A DNA stretch of 64,000 bases, from contig NW_026515477.1 in assembly GCF_014898815.1 (NCBI RefSeq), forward strand, positions 62,001-126,000. Direction: 5' to 3'. Under the pieces are notes generated by a model. It searched no databases, was not told where the DNA came from, and worked only from the letters and a program-made list of their open reading frames with translations. The position numbers were made by a program, and so were the translations under genes. Of the stretch, positions 11,316 to 22,221 are shown piece after piece (positions within the stretch are counted from its first letter, which is position 1; every line of letters starts with the position of its first letter). This DNA comes from Panonychus citri. Taxonomy: Eukaryota; Arthropoda; Arachnida; Trombidiformes; Tetranychidae.

Positions 11316-14075
11316 TTAATTAGAATTAGCAGCAACTATTAATTGTTTCAACTGTTTAATTACAGTATCGACTAATTTTCTTTTATCTCGCTCATTCTTC
11401 TTTAACGAAGCAAAAATGTTACGATTTTTATCCGCTTCCTTAATCTTTTCGAGTAGATTAAGAGCAACCTGAGGATTAACTCGTAAATATTTACTATCTT
11501 GTTTACCATAATCAGCAATATAAGTTGACCATTGCCAAGTGAGAAGGAGATCAACTAATTGTCTTAATTCAGCGAAACACATTTGAAGTGTATTGTCTTC
11601 GAAACCTTTGACTGGCTCAGAGTTGGCGAAAAATTCACATTGTAACAGGTCGAGATTAAATTGTTCTAATGCTCCCATTGAAATCGCTTTGACATCTTCG
11701 TCGAGTAGAAAATTGATCAAAGATGAGGCCATGTGTTTACAGGCCGAAACACAGGCCGTTTGGGCAACTTTAAGAGGTAAATTGGTGAATGCTTGAAATG
11801 TCGAGGTTAAAAATTTGATGAGATCGGTAATATAAGAAGAGGCAACACCCGATGATTCAACCAACAGCCAATCATAATCAGCAATGTCCAAAAATTCATC
11901 GATTTTTTTATTAAGCAGAAAGTATATTTGAGATTCAGCGTCAGATCGAGCATCTTTGAACATCGAGCTTCCTTGAAGTTTGGCAAGATGTGATCCACCG
12001 GCTAATTCACCAACGGTAGTTGTCGAAGCGCCAATTGGTGAACCAAGTCCAGTGGCCTGTAAGGGTTGAGAAATATATTCCTCCAAGAAACTCATTGAGT
12101 CTTCCAGGTAATTGGTGTTTATCGCGATTTGTATTAACTGAAGTAAACCAAGGCTCGGTTTCTTAATTAGAACAGATAAACAGCCGGAAAGAGTTCGAGT
12201 AAGTAAAAGATTAGTTGACTTTCGGACCATATCCTCGATTTCAGTTTGACTTATATTAAGATCTTGTGAGAATTGTCGACAAGCGTTAATGAAACGCTTC
12301 ACTTGGGTGAAAACTTTGGGTACAAACAATGAGAAAGGAAATTTTTTAGGATAATCAGAATCACCGGTTGAAATTACTTCACCCTCATAATAAGGGAATT
12401 CACTGATTATCTTATCATATTCAGATTGAGATTCAACTTGAATTGGATGATAATTATCACCATCGAAAATTGATCTAAACAATGAACACCATTGTTTCAT
12501 TAAAATCTCATTATATTGATCACGAATTTCAATGAGTAGATTGAAAAAAGGATTAACATTGTAACCATAACTTTGAAGTGTTTGACTGAACAAAATGATA
12601 ATCCGTTTGATTTGGAGCATCAGATTTTCATCAGTACAATACGATGAATAGGTTCGTAGCGAGGCGATCACTGATTGTAGAGCGTTTTCCCAAACTTCGT
12701 CAAGATATGATTTAGTTACCAAACCGGGAGCAGTATTGAGAATATGATTTTCGATGACAAAAAATCCAACAACACCACAGAAATAATTCTTGTAACCGTC
12801 AATGTTTTCGTGCATGTTGATCGGAGGTTGAAGGACAAGTTTAGCCTGTTGTTGTCTCTGTTGGCGGTAATATATTTCAAACAGTTCACGAGCACCAAGA
12901 CAGCCGAAAATGTGAAGACACCGATAGACCGGTGAAAAATCAACAATATCGGTTCCTTTTAATTCATCTTCAGTTGATATTCCGTTTCTGGTGAAATCTG
13001 AATCTGATTCACTGTCAATCTCATCTAAATCATCTTCAATTGAAGATGACATTGTTGGTGGTGGTTTAGGGGCTCGATGTTTCTTTCGTGGGGTAATCAA
13101 TGGGGCATTCGCTGAGGTGACATTGTTTAAATTGTTCATCGATGTTGAATTCAGCGAGACAATTGTTGGTAACTTTTTCCCCGTAACTTGGTGACTTGGA
13201 CTGTTGGTGGAACTGTTTTCATTGGATGAAGAGTTACTCGCACTGTTAGAACTACTTGTTAATAAAGTATCTTCGATATTCTGTTGATGAGCAGCATTTT
13301 TCATGGCAATTTCTCCAATTTGTGATGATAATTTTCTAACATTTTCCAGGAAATCCTTCAAATCTGACATGGATGCTTCCTTGATCTGCTCTCGAATCTG
13401 TGGTATTTTATCCCTCATCGATTGGGCAAATCGATAATGAGAAACACGAGGTAAGTAATTAGTTTCCAATTGTTCCAGAGTTTTTAATGCCGGATAGTAA
13501 CGAGTCGCCTCCATTTGAGAAGTTAATTTACTGAACATTTTCAACACTGGTAAACATTGACTCAAATGATCGATCGCTGTTTCTATGTTACAAACTATTT
13601 TCGATATCGAATCAGCTCTTCGGCTTTTCTTTGGACATTTTCAGATGATTTTTGAATATCTTGATTAATCTCAAGAATCTCTTTCTTAAGTATTTCGGCT
13701 TTGGGTCTAACTTGAAGAAGATCATGAATACAATCAACAAAATCCTGATAATTGGCATTACACATTCTCTTGATATCTTCATCGTGGCTTTTGATTCTAG
13801 CATCAAGTTTCTCCATAAATTTGTCGTATTCAGCACCAACAGCTCGATTACTGTATATAAATGAAAGAAGATCAAGAAAATTAGAAACAGAATAACAATA
13901 ATACAAGTAATAGTGATTAAGAAAATGATTTAACATCAGAGAGATTAAGAATTTACCTGAAGACAAGACTAAGTGATGATGGATCATTTGATTCCAATTC
14001 AATGAGTAAATGATCACAGCCATTTAATTTTGAGAAAAGAGGATCAACAACAGGTGGATCTTTGGATGAATTCAT
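11316..14075 (-). CDS. EXOC6: exocyst complex component 6 / Sec15 (2 exons, one-base frameshift in exon 2)
   Basis: A subunit of the exocyst, which tethers secretory vesicles to the plasma membrane; in flies Sec15 is a Rab11 effector. Exon 1 is 13957-14075 (39 codons + 2 nt) and exon 2 is 13850-11316. Family landmarks are KFMEKLDARIKSHD, DFVDCIHDLLQVRPKAE, CLPVLKMFSKL, SMSDLKDFLE, and a long C-terminal helical domain ending in KQLIVAANSN. At 13598-13601 a run of four T (A on the coding strand) leaves the frame one base short: the upstream part reads into a stop after ELIRYRK, and the downstream frame resumes with IVCNIETAIDHLSQCLPVL. One more A restores a continuous match, giving about 884 aa. 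That is longer than usual because of a Ser/Asn-rich insert after about residue 225. A base missing from the sequence is more likely than loss of an essential gene. Confidence 0.9.
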
Positions 14076-15011
14076 GGTTAATTAAGTGATTAACACTAAA
14101 TTGTTCCCATCAAACAATCAATAAGAAAATATTTACCAAGAGAAAAGTGAATCAACATTGAAAAAGATACATAAGAGAATTTAGATTAAACTGAATCGGA
14201 TAGCTAAACAAAATCCGAATCAATGATAAATCAATTGACATTAAGTGACATTAATCAAGAACAAAACAAAAATACAAAACAAATCACATTGTCAAACAAT
14301 TAACTTTCATTCAGCTGATCACAATTTCCAGTAACCAGGTAACCAGTTTCCCTATAAAACAGTTGTCAGGTAATTGTGCAGGCGAATAGCGGAAAAGTTA
14401 AATCAACTCGAATTCTCTGCAAAAAAAATACAATTAAATTTTATATTTGTATATTTTTAATCAACAATTAGTAAATCATAATCATCATAAAGTCGAAGAA
14501 AAATTTTCTCAAATTTTCTTTCAACTCGAAAATGATACAAGAAAAGAAAAAGTGTTTTACCATCTTTCTTATTTTCCACTAATTAATTGAGTTTAAATTG
14601 TAATTAGATGATATCTGAGATATTGGTAAGTATTATCGTACTTAATTAAATTGGTAAAATTAATCGATTGTTGGTCAATTAAATCTAATTAAATTGTAAT
14701 CACTAAAAGTGTTGATCAACTTTTTAAACTTTCACCTCAATGAGTTTCCAAAAATCTACCGATCGTGTCGCTTGTGTTGATTTTTTTTTCATTGTTTTGA
14801 TTAAAATGTTTTTTAAATTGTTTTTGTAAACAAATGTTTCCATTGTCATTATTGGTCTTAATTAGTTTAATTTAGTTAAATGATTTGATCAAAGGTAAGT
14901 TGTTACAATCACTAAATCTACTATATTGTCATATTAATGAATTTGTTTTCGTTTTATGCTTTTCTCCTTTGTGTCCACTGAATTGTCCGTTTAGGTTGAG
15001 AAAATAGTAAA
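14076..15011. other. divergent promoter region
   Basis: 936 bp between Sec15 (-) and the unidentified gene at 15012 (+). AT-rich, with no ORF, RNA gene or strong repeat recognised. Confidence 0.5.
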
Positions 15012-16422
15012 ATGGATAATCAGACAGAATCTAATTGTGATCAGATTCAGAATCAATTATCTGATTCTGATAATTTTTCACTTGGTAAAGTGAAAAATGA
15101 AACCAAGATGAAACAATGGATAACAATGTTTTTGGTAATTATCATCTGAAGTGGTATTTTTGTTTTCTTTTTCTCTTTGTAACATTTAGATTTTGTCACT
15201 TTGTTTCAATTTACTAAACATTGAAAATTGTTTACTTTTTATTTCTCTTAATAGAAACATCAATTGCATTACCAGTCAGCCTACCTGTGATTAATGACCA
15301 ATCTCTTAGTCTATTAAATGAAGAAGTGACTGAAGATCAACTTGCAGCGTTTTTAGGTGATTATTTTGCAAACAATCAAGAAACATTTTCCAGTGATAAT
15401 ACAACGACGACGACAACATCTTTGGTTAAACAGGAAAAAGAAACGAATTCCAACAATCTTAATTTTTTTGATAATTCTAAATCAAATGAGGATAAGATGG
15501 ATCAACAACCAGAGGCGATAATCAATTCTGAACAGTCTCATAATCAAGGGTTGAACAATTATCCAAATCAAAGTCCCTCGAATGTTTTTCAATCCTCTGA
15601 AATCAGAATGGCCACTTATACACCTTCGATCAATAGGCCTTCATTTCAAGGTCCCTCACCACAATCATTATCTCTTGTTAGTAGTATGAATGGTAATTTC
15701 GTAATGCCCAGTTCAAGTGTTCCTCAGCAATCATATATGGGTGGAAATATCTCCCAATCTCCTGGATATCAATGGGATCTTGGTAGCTCAACGCGAGTCC
15801 CGCCAGTATTTTCTAAATCAAATTCTGATAATTATTTTGCTCGATTATTTGATCCATTTGGAAATGTTCTTAATCAACAGAACCGTCAGATGGGCCAAAA
15901 CACCAATACAAATTCAAACAAATCAACTGGAGTAAAAAATGGCGTAAGAATCAGTTAATATATTGTTAGGTTTACATTAATGAATTATCTTTACTAAATT
16001 TCTATCATTAATTTATATTGTCCAGTCATGATAGAATTGAGATTCTAATTTTCTGATAATTAATTCTAATGGATTTTTTTTTGTACAATTTACAGAGGAT
16101 TCGAAGGTATTTCAATGATAATCATGCCTCTCACATGCGAAATACATTTAACAGGATCAACCAACAAACATCAGTCGATTTTGACTTAATGACAAAAGTT
16201 TTCAACGATCTCAAAGCACCGTACGAGCTTCCATTCACCAAAGAACAAGTTATCGAATGTTATGATTGGTTCGTGGGTGCAATACAATATAATTATGTTC
16301 CAGGAAGACGAAAACAATTACCTCGCGAAACAAATCAAAGTGCTTTGAGAGATGAATTAAGAATGATCGAAGCGGCGAAAAAAGCAGCTGACCCTTCGAA
16401 AGAAGTAATTTGCCTGGACTGA
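15012..16422 (+). CDS. unrecognised protein with Ser/Asn/Gln-rich middle and a conserved-looking C-terminal domain
   Basis: I do not recognise this gene. Proposed exons are 15012-15134, about 15256-15943 and 16096-16422. The first exon encodes a polar N-terminus (MDNQTESNCDQ) ending in WITMFL. Exon 2 begins ETSIALPVSLPV, is acidic, then becomes a low-complexity Ser/Asn/Gln/Pro-rich stretch. Exon 3 encodes about 108 aa of ordinary composition, rich in charged and aromatic residues (RRYFNDNHASHMRN, ECYDWFVGAIQYNY, ending KEVICLD). Exons 2 and 3 join in phase 0 with good splice sites. Exons 1 and 2 do not match in phase as written. One more T in the run at 15129-15133 would fix this, as would an earlier donor at about 15085. 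The exon 2-3 part is well supported; the 5' end is not. Confidence 0.5.
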
Positions 16423-16856
16423 GTCGATAACTCGATATTCATTGACCTAATTTTTTGAAACCATCAACTTTGTAAATCGCCACAATAAAAGACTTCTCAT
16501 TATTTTAATGAAATATTAGGTTCATACACAGTAGTTTACAATCACAGTTATTTTATTGATTAATAAGAAAACGAGTAAATTGAGTTTTGTTGTGTTTTAA
16601 TCGCAAAAAAATCATTTGATCAACGATAGAGACATTTGAAAGTGAAATGCAACAAGTTTACTCTTTGCTTGTGTTGATTGTTATTCTTTTAATTGTTGAT
16701 TAGATCAGATTGACTAATCTGAATCGTTGGAAAGTTAAATTGTCGTTTTGTTGGTGATTCGTCTTTGTGATTCACTTTCACTGTTGGATTTTTTTTTCTG
16801 ATCATTGGTTTTCTTTTGCTGTTTTTTTGCTCGTTTTTTTTTTAATTATCGGTAAT
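16423..16856. other. convergent 3' region
   Basis: About 430 bp between two convergent genes. An AATAAA is at about 16484. T-rich runs near 16790-16852 belong to the 3' side of the ML gene on the minus strand. Confidence 0.5.
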
Positions 16857-17578
16857 TTATACGAATTTAACTCCAACGTTAACTTTCATACAAGCTAATT
16901 CTTTATCCTCATGGTTAATCTTCATGCTCATGGAATAATCTCCCTGTTAATGAGTAGGAAAAATTTGGATTATTTTATGTTGGTAAAATATTCGATCGTT
17001 AATCATCACAATTAGAGTTAATGTGATTTATACCAATCAGCATTTCTGATTTTCAGATTTCTCTAAGTTGTTATTGATCAACATTTCTTTTTACTTACAT
17101 TTCCAATGGCTAATAAGGCTGGAGGGAAGAGACCGAAGTTGAGTTGGTAATTAACATTGGCTACATAATCGCCGGGTTCCGATGGGCATTTGCACTCTTG
17201 ATTAGCAGATTCAAGGATGGCACAAACGAGTTTCCGGTGAATCTTGAAAATCTCACACAAAGTCATTGTACAAGAACCGATTCCATTGAGACAGGGAACC
17301 CAAATCGGTAAATTTTGACCAAGAACTCTCAGGTTTTTGTTGATTTTTATGGTGACCACTGAGTCCCCTGAAATTGGTGTCGCTTGGGTGGCGTTAACTG
17401 AAATTCGGATGGGATCTTCTCTACCGATTCTGATTGGATTGTCAAGGTCGATTTTATGAACTTTTATTATTGCATCTCGACCACCACAGTCTTCCCATGA
17501 TGGTATTTTTATCTTGGATTTGGCCTCAACTTGTACTGTAGAAATTAAGAAACAAACAAAAATAACGTAGAAAAACAT
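16857..17578 (-). CDS. GM2-activator-like ML-domain protein 1 (2 exons)
   Basis: A secreted lipid-binding protein of the MD-2-related lipid-recognition (ML) superfamily. Exon 1 is 17578-17099 and exon 2 is 16943-16857, phase 0, giving 188 aa (human GM2A is 193). A signal peptide spans residues 1-19 (MFFYVIFVCFLISTVQVEA). The GM2A pattern follows: WEDCGG, DPIRISVNATQ, a strand with VVTIKINK, WVPCLNGIGSC, C-K-C-PSEPGDY, and in exon 2 NVGDYSMSMKI then ACMKVNV. The conserved cysteines are present. The intron after NV lies at the same place as in the two neighbouring paralogues at 18412 and 19757, which supports local duplication. The ligand is unknown; in vertebrates GM2A lifts glycolipids from lysosomal membranes. 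Confidence 0.85.
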
Positions 17579-18411
17579 TTTATTAGAATAAAATTTGTTA
17601 CTTTTATCAAAAAGGCAAGAATAGAATTCAAATTACTTTTTGGCTTCGATTTGGTTTTATACAATTTTCTCAGTTGTTTCCATCATCAATTAAGAATATT
17701 ATTCCATGTTGATTAGATCAATGGACTTGATTGTGTCAGTTAATTGAAACGCCTCTGAAAATCAGAATAAATAATCAAGATGAACTCAATTAACGAAGGA
17801 TTGAAACATGAATTCGTCGATATATTTATCGACACCTTGACAATGAAATTCCAAATCAACCTCAACATGATCTTATGAATTGATTAAGATTCTCATGATA
17901 TCAAAACTCTATTTAAATGGTGATCAGAAAACGGGAATAACCGATTGATTTTCCATTCGAATCTGATCTGATTTAATTTGTTAACAAAGTTAATTAATCG
18001 ACATAATTGTCTTAATCAACCTTCTCCAAATCGACACTTGGACAGATTTTATTGATCTATTGTTAGAAACAATGAACAATTGATTACCATTGATAAATTA
18101 AAACAATTGACAGGATTTTCAGAAAATTCTGTTAACTACAATTAACTAGTGATTCTAAAAGTGGAACAAAAATTTTTAATCAAATTGAAATTCAACAATT
18201 AAAAATTATTAAACTGACTTCAACTCTGAACTTGACCAGTTGGACATGAGGATACTTACTGAATATTAAATACGATATTTTTAATCAAATGATTATAATG
18301 AAGCAGAAAATTCAATCAATCAAACAATTAACAATCAAACTTTACTTCCTTTTAAAATTAACAACGAATCAAATTATTTTTAATTCCAAATGATATCAGT
18401 TTAGTTTGAAA
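17579..18411. other. divergent spacer between ML genes
   Basis: 833 bp separating two divergently transcribed ML paralogues. AT-rich, with no ORF or RNA gene recognised. It must contain both promoters. Confidence 0.5.
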
Positions 18412-19235
18412 ATGAATTTCTTTTCTCCAATAAATCAACTGATTGCAATAATTGTTATCTGTTTGATTAACTTTCCATTGATTGTTTTTTCACTTTCATG
18501 GTCTAATTGTGAATCAGATAATCCAATTCTTACCTTCAACTCGTTAACAATTGAAGGTGATCCCATTGTAATCGGTGATCCTGTTAAACCATTGAAAGTA
18601 TCTTTAGATGTAAATCTAACAAAACCAATCGATGATCAGTTAATTGTTAAAATCTCAATTAGCAAAGTATTTACGATATTCGGTAAGCGATTAACTTTAC
18701 CCAGTTTCCCCTGTATCAAAGGCTATGGTTCCTGTGAACGTAATCTATGTGATTTTTTGACCAGCGATGAAAATAGTTTCGGGTGTCCGTTAATTAGATC
18801 ACTCGATCGACCCTGTTTGTGTCCCATTGATCCTGGCCAGTTAATTGTCAACGATTTCAATGGTCACATTGACTTGTCCAATGTTCCCAAGATGCTCCTT
18901 TGGTTGTCATCTGTAAGTTTATATTTTAATTGTTGAACTAAATCATCAATTTGAATCATTGATTGTATTCAAGATCTAATGTTTTTGTGCATCTAAATTG
19001 GTAATCATGTGATTATTAATTATCCGATTGAATTGTTATCCTCTGATTTTGATTCAATCATTGATAGATTTTTACATTTGTATTGTTGGTTGTTGATTAA
19101 TTATTTCGTTTCTTGATTACTTGATAGGGTGATTATAATGTTAATATTGTGATTAATAGGGATGACCAGTCAGTGACCTGCCTTGATTTGGATTTGGATC
19201 TTGAGATGACCAATATTTCCCATGAGGAAGATTAA
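18412..19235 (+). CDS. GM2-activator-like ML-domain protein 2 (2 exons)
   Basis: Exon 1 is 18412-18912 and exon 2 is 19128-19235, phase 0, giving 202 aa. The N-terminus is hydrophobic (residues about 9-29) and acts as a signal peptide or anchor. The family pattern is SWSNCESDNP, a GDPIVIGDPV strand, FPCIKGYGSCERNLCDF, CLCPIDPGQ, then in exon 2 GDYNVNIVINRDDQSVTCLDLDLDLE with a short acidic tail. It shares its intron position with the ML genes on either side. The start is the first ATG after the upstream stop; a TTG two codons earlier is in frame but unlikely. Secreted or lysosomal lipid binding is inferred from the family. Confidence 0.85.
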
Positions 19236-19756
19236 TTGTTACAATTTAATTAACTGTTGAAACTGATTAATTGTCGCATGGAAACAAAAAGAAAAGGATA
19301 AATCAAATCAAATGATGGAAAACATAATTATCACAATTGAAATGATTAAATCAAATGAAGGAAAATGAATGAAAATATATAAACACAATTGTATCGTTGA
19401 TTGTTACAATCAGTTAGTGATTAAATAATTATACAAAAACTCATCCCAACGATTTTCTTGTCAACATAATTTAAATGATAATTAAATGACTCAAAGATTG
19501 ATTAAACTCAATTGTGATCATAAAACCAGGAATTAAACAACAATCACTTTAATCGCTACAACAATTAGTTAATTAGCGAAAATATCGCTGATTATGATTA
19601 GGCAAAACCTTAAACCGATAAATGTTTTCATTCTGATTGCTTATAAACAATAACAATTTAATGATAACCGTTAATTGTACAAAAAACACTCTCAAACAGT
19701 TGATAGTTAGTAAATTGTTCCAATCATTTCAACAGTAAGGAGATTGAAATTTGAAA
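19236..19756. other. spacer between ML genes 2 and 3
   Basis: About 520 bp of AT-rich sequence between two tandem plus-strand paralogues. Nothing recognised apart from the presumed 3' UTR and promoter. Confidence 0.5.
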
Positions 19757-20528
19757 ATGTATTTAAAACTTGTAACTTTTTTCTTAATTGTCTCAATTGT
19801 TTCATCTGATCCAATTTCATACACTGAATGTGACATCGAAACCAACATCGGTAAATTGGACTCTCTTGTAGTCCCTGGTGATCCAATTGTCGTTGGTACC
19901 TCACATCCCGTTGATCTTTCCCTATCTGGAAGCATTGACTCTGCCGTTAACGACGATGTTGATCTGGTTCTTAAAATCGAGAAGCAAATCTCCGTTTTCG
20001 GGATCAAAAAGTGGATCTCAGTTCCTTGTATCGATGATTATGGTTCGTGTACACAGAAATTGATTGATTATGTTACTCGTTACAACGAAACTTTTGTCTG
20101 CAAATTACTGACCCAAATGGGCAAACCCTGTTCGATGCCCTTTTTACCTGGACAATATTCAGTATCTAATTTCATAATTCCAGTTAATTTATCCAAAATT
20201 CCCCAGGCAATTTTGTCTCTTGCAAATGTAAGTTAAACACTCAGATTTAATTCTTATTTACTTTACAATTTGAACTCTAATTTGTGTCTTCCGCTTCTCA
20301 ACATTATCTTTAATTTCAGGGTAAAATCAAAGTTCATTTGGAAATCAAAATGATTCTGTTCTCTATTGTGTTGATGTAGTTATTGATCTTGATCTTGAAT
20401 CAAATACTGATGATGGTAAACTAATTGTTGATGAAACTAATCATTCTGAAAATGATCAACAAGCTGACGATTTATCTTCACAATATGGTGGATGGGCTGA
20501 TTTCAATCCTTCTGGAATGATTAGATAA
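19757..20528 (+). CDS. GM2-activator-like ML-domain protein 3 (2 exons, one-base frameshift in exon 2)
   Basis: Exon 1 is 19757-20227 (157 codons) and exon 2 starts at 20320, phase 0. A signal peptide (MYLKLVTFFLIVSIVSS) is followed by YTECD, GDPIVVGTSHPV, LVLKIEKQISVFG, VPCIDDYGSCTQK, CSMPFLPGQYSV and a final LANV before the intron. Exon 2 reads GKIKVHLEIK and then, as written, runs to a stop after nine more codons. In the neighbouring frame the expected strand appears (NDSVLYCVDVVIDLDLE), parallel to QSVTCLDLDLDLE of ML2, followed by an acidic tail and a stop at 20526-20528. One extra A in the run at 20347-20350 joins the two. The frameshift is probably a sequence error. Confidence 0.8.
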
Positions 20529-20895
20529 TTGTAAACTTTTTCGTTTTGTTCAATTTAAAACTTTACAAATGATTTGAACCAAATTAAAGTTAACAGATTC
20601 AACGATTAGACGAATACAATTCTGATACAATGATCAAAGTTCTCATACACTGTGATAAGATATAATGATAAGAAAAATGAATTTTCAACAAGAATCTATC
20701 ATAAATCAATTCTAAATTAACGTTAATTGTTGAAAAAATTTTCTCTTTTGAATTAACCGCTTTTCTTTACTCAAGTGTTTGTTTACATTTGATTCAACAA
20801 ATGTTGAGAAATAATTTTGTGCTTTTATTATTCTGTGTCTTTGATTTAAATTTAATTGTGGTTTCAATTTATAATTGAGTTAATTTGTCGACAAG
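20529..20895. other. intergenic spacer
   Basis: ML3 3' region and NSRP1 5' region, 367 bp. Nothing else seen. Confidence 0.5.
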
Positions 20896-21840
20896 ATGGG
20901 AAGTAATGTAATCGCTCAGAAGAATATTAAAAAGGCTTTGGAAGAGGATCCCAGTATTTTTGAATATGATGAGATTTACGAAGACATAAAGAAGGACAAT
21001 AAGCCGGTTGATGATTTAAAGAAAAACGAACCTAAGAAAGAATTGAAATCTAAGTATATTTCCAATTTACTTAAAACTGCTAATAAAAGAAAACAGGAAT
21101 CTGAACAAAGATTTGATCGTAAAATTCAAGCTGAAAGGGAAGCGGAAGGTGAACAATTCGCGGACAAGGAAACGTTTATTTCTGCTTCTTACAAGCAAAA
21201 GTTGGAAGAGAAAAGTTGCCGAGGAAAAGCAAAGATGGAAGAAGCTTTGGAAGAAGCGATGGACGTGAAAAAACAGAAAGATCTCAGTGGATTTTATACA
21301 TATTTTCTAAATAATACTCTTACCAATGAAGCGAAAAAGAAACAAGATGAGAAAATTGAAGAAGAGAAAAAAGCAAAAATCAAGAGAAAACAGAGCTACC
21401 GGCCTCGAGAGGCTCGACAAAATTCAATGGAAGATGATGATTCTACTATTACATGTAAAAAACTACGAGAAGATAAACAAAAAAACAACGAAGAAGAAAA
21501 AGGAAAAGAAAAAGAAAAGAAAGAATCAGCCCGTTTTATCGATGGTGATGCTGATGTCGAACATGAATCGGAGTCTGAATCAGAATCAGAATCAGATACA
21601 GAGAATGATGTTCCAAGTGGTGGTCATGTTAATGAAGAAGAAGTAAAATCAACCGTTGAACCAAAAGAAAGTGAAGTGATTAAAGACGAAGTGAAATCCG
21701 ACGAACCCAAGTTATCACATGAAGAGATTAAAAAACAGAAATTAGATGCAATTTTTAAGAAGCGAACTGTTGGTCAAGTGTTCGAAGATGCTGTCCAGAG
21801 ATATTCAGCTAGAGTTGCTGATCGTTTATTGTCCACATAA
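20896..21840 (+). CDS. NSRP1: nuclear speckle splicing regulatory protein 1 homologue
   Basis: A single-exon, 314-aa, highly charged coiled-coil protein. The conserved N-terminal block is clear: ALEEDPSIFEYDEIYED, KYISNLLKTANKRKQESE, FADKETFISASYKQKLEE and MDVKKQKDLSGFY match the NSRP1/CCDC55 domain. The middle is Lys/Glu-rich, with a Ser-Glu repeat at about residues 223-234. The C-terminus (VFEDAVQRYSARVADRLL) resembles the family's terminal R-Y-x-A-R element. In mammals NSRP1 acts in alternative splice-site choice in nuclear speckles. Several frames overlap because the region is low in complexity; this is the frame with conserved motifs. Confidence 0.85.
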   Translation: MGSNVIAQKNIKKALEEDPSIFEYDEIYEDIKKDNKPVDDLKKNEPKKELKSKYISNLLKTANKRKQESEQRFDRKIQAEREAEGEQFADKETFISASYKQKLEEKSCRGKAKMEEALEEAMDVKKQKDLSGFYTYFLNNTLTNEAKKKQDEKIEEEKKAKIKRKQSYRPREARQNSMEDDDSTITCKKLREDKQKNNEEEKGKEKEKKESARFIDGDADVEHESESESESESDTENDVPSGGHVNEEEVKSTVEPKESEVIKDEVKSDEPKLSHEEIKKQKLDAIFKKRTVGQVFEDAVQRYSARVADRLLST

Positions 21841-22221
21841 TAGAAAAATCAACAGCCTGTAATCGAATCGCATCTCAGTTAAAGTTCACTTATTATCTTA
21901 ATTTAATCGGAGCAAAAAATTAAGAATCGTGCAGAAAAACAATTTGCCTCAAGTAACAATTACATCTCATAAACTTGTGACTTGTTGAGGATAATCAACA
22001 TTGATTATCTTCAACTTGGAGATCAATTTAATCAACAGTCTGAGTAACAGAGTGTCTTGGTTTTCACTTATCTCAATTGTTACTAACAATCAACATCAAC
22101 ATTGGATTTTAATTTTGTTTGATTCCAACTACATAGTTAATTGAAAGATCAAGTTAATCCTCCAATAATTACTGTCTATTCTTGGCTTTTTGTTTAACAA
22201 TTTAATTGTGATTAAGTTATT
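21841..22221. other. intergenic spacer
   Basis: About 380 bp with NSRP1 3' and DPYD 5' sequences; AT-rich, nothing else recognised. Confidence 0.5.
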
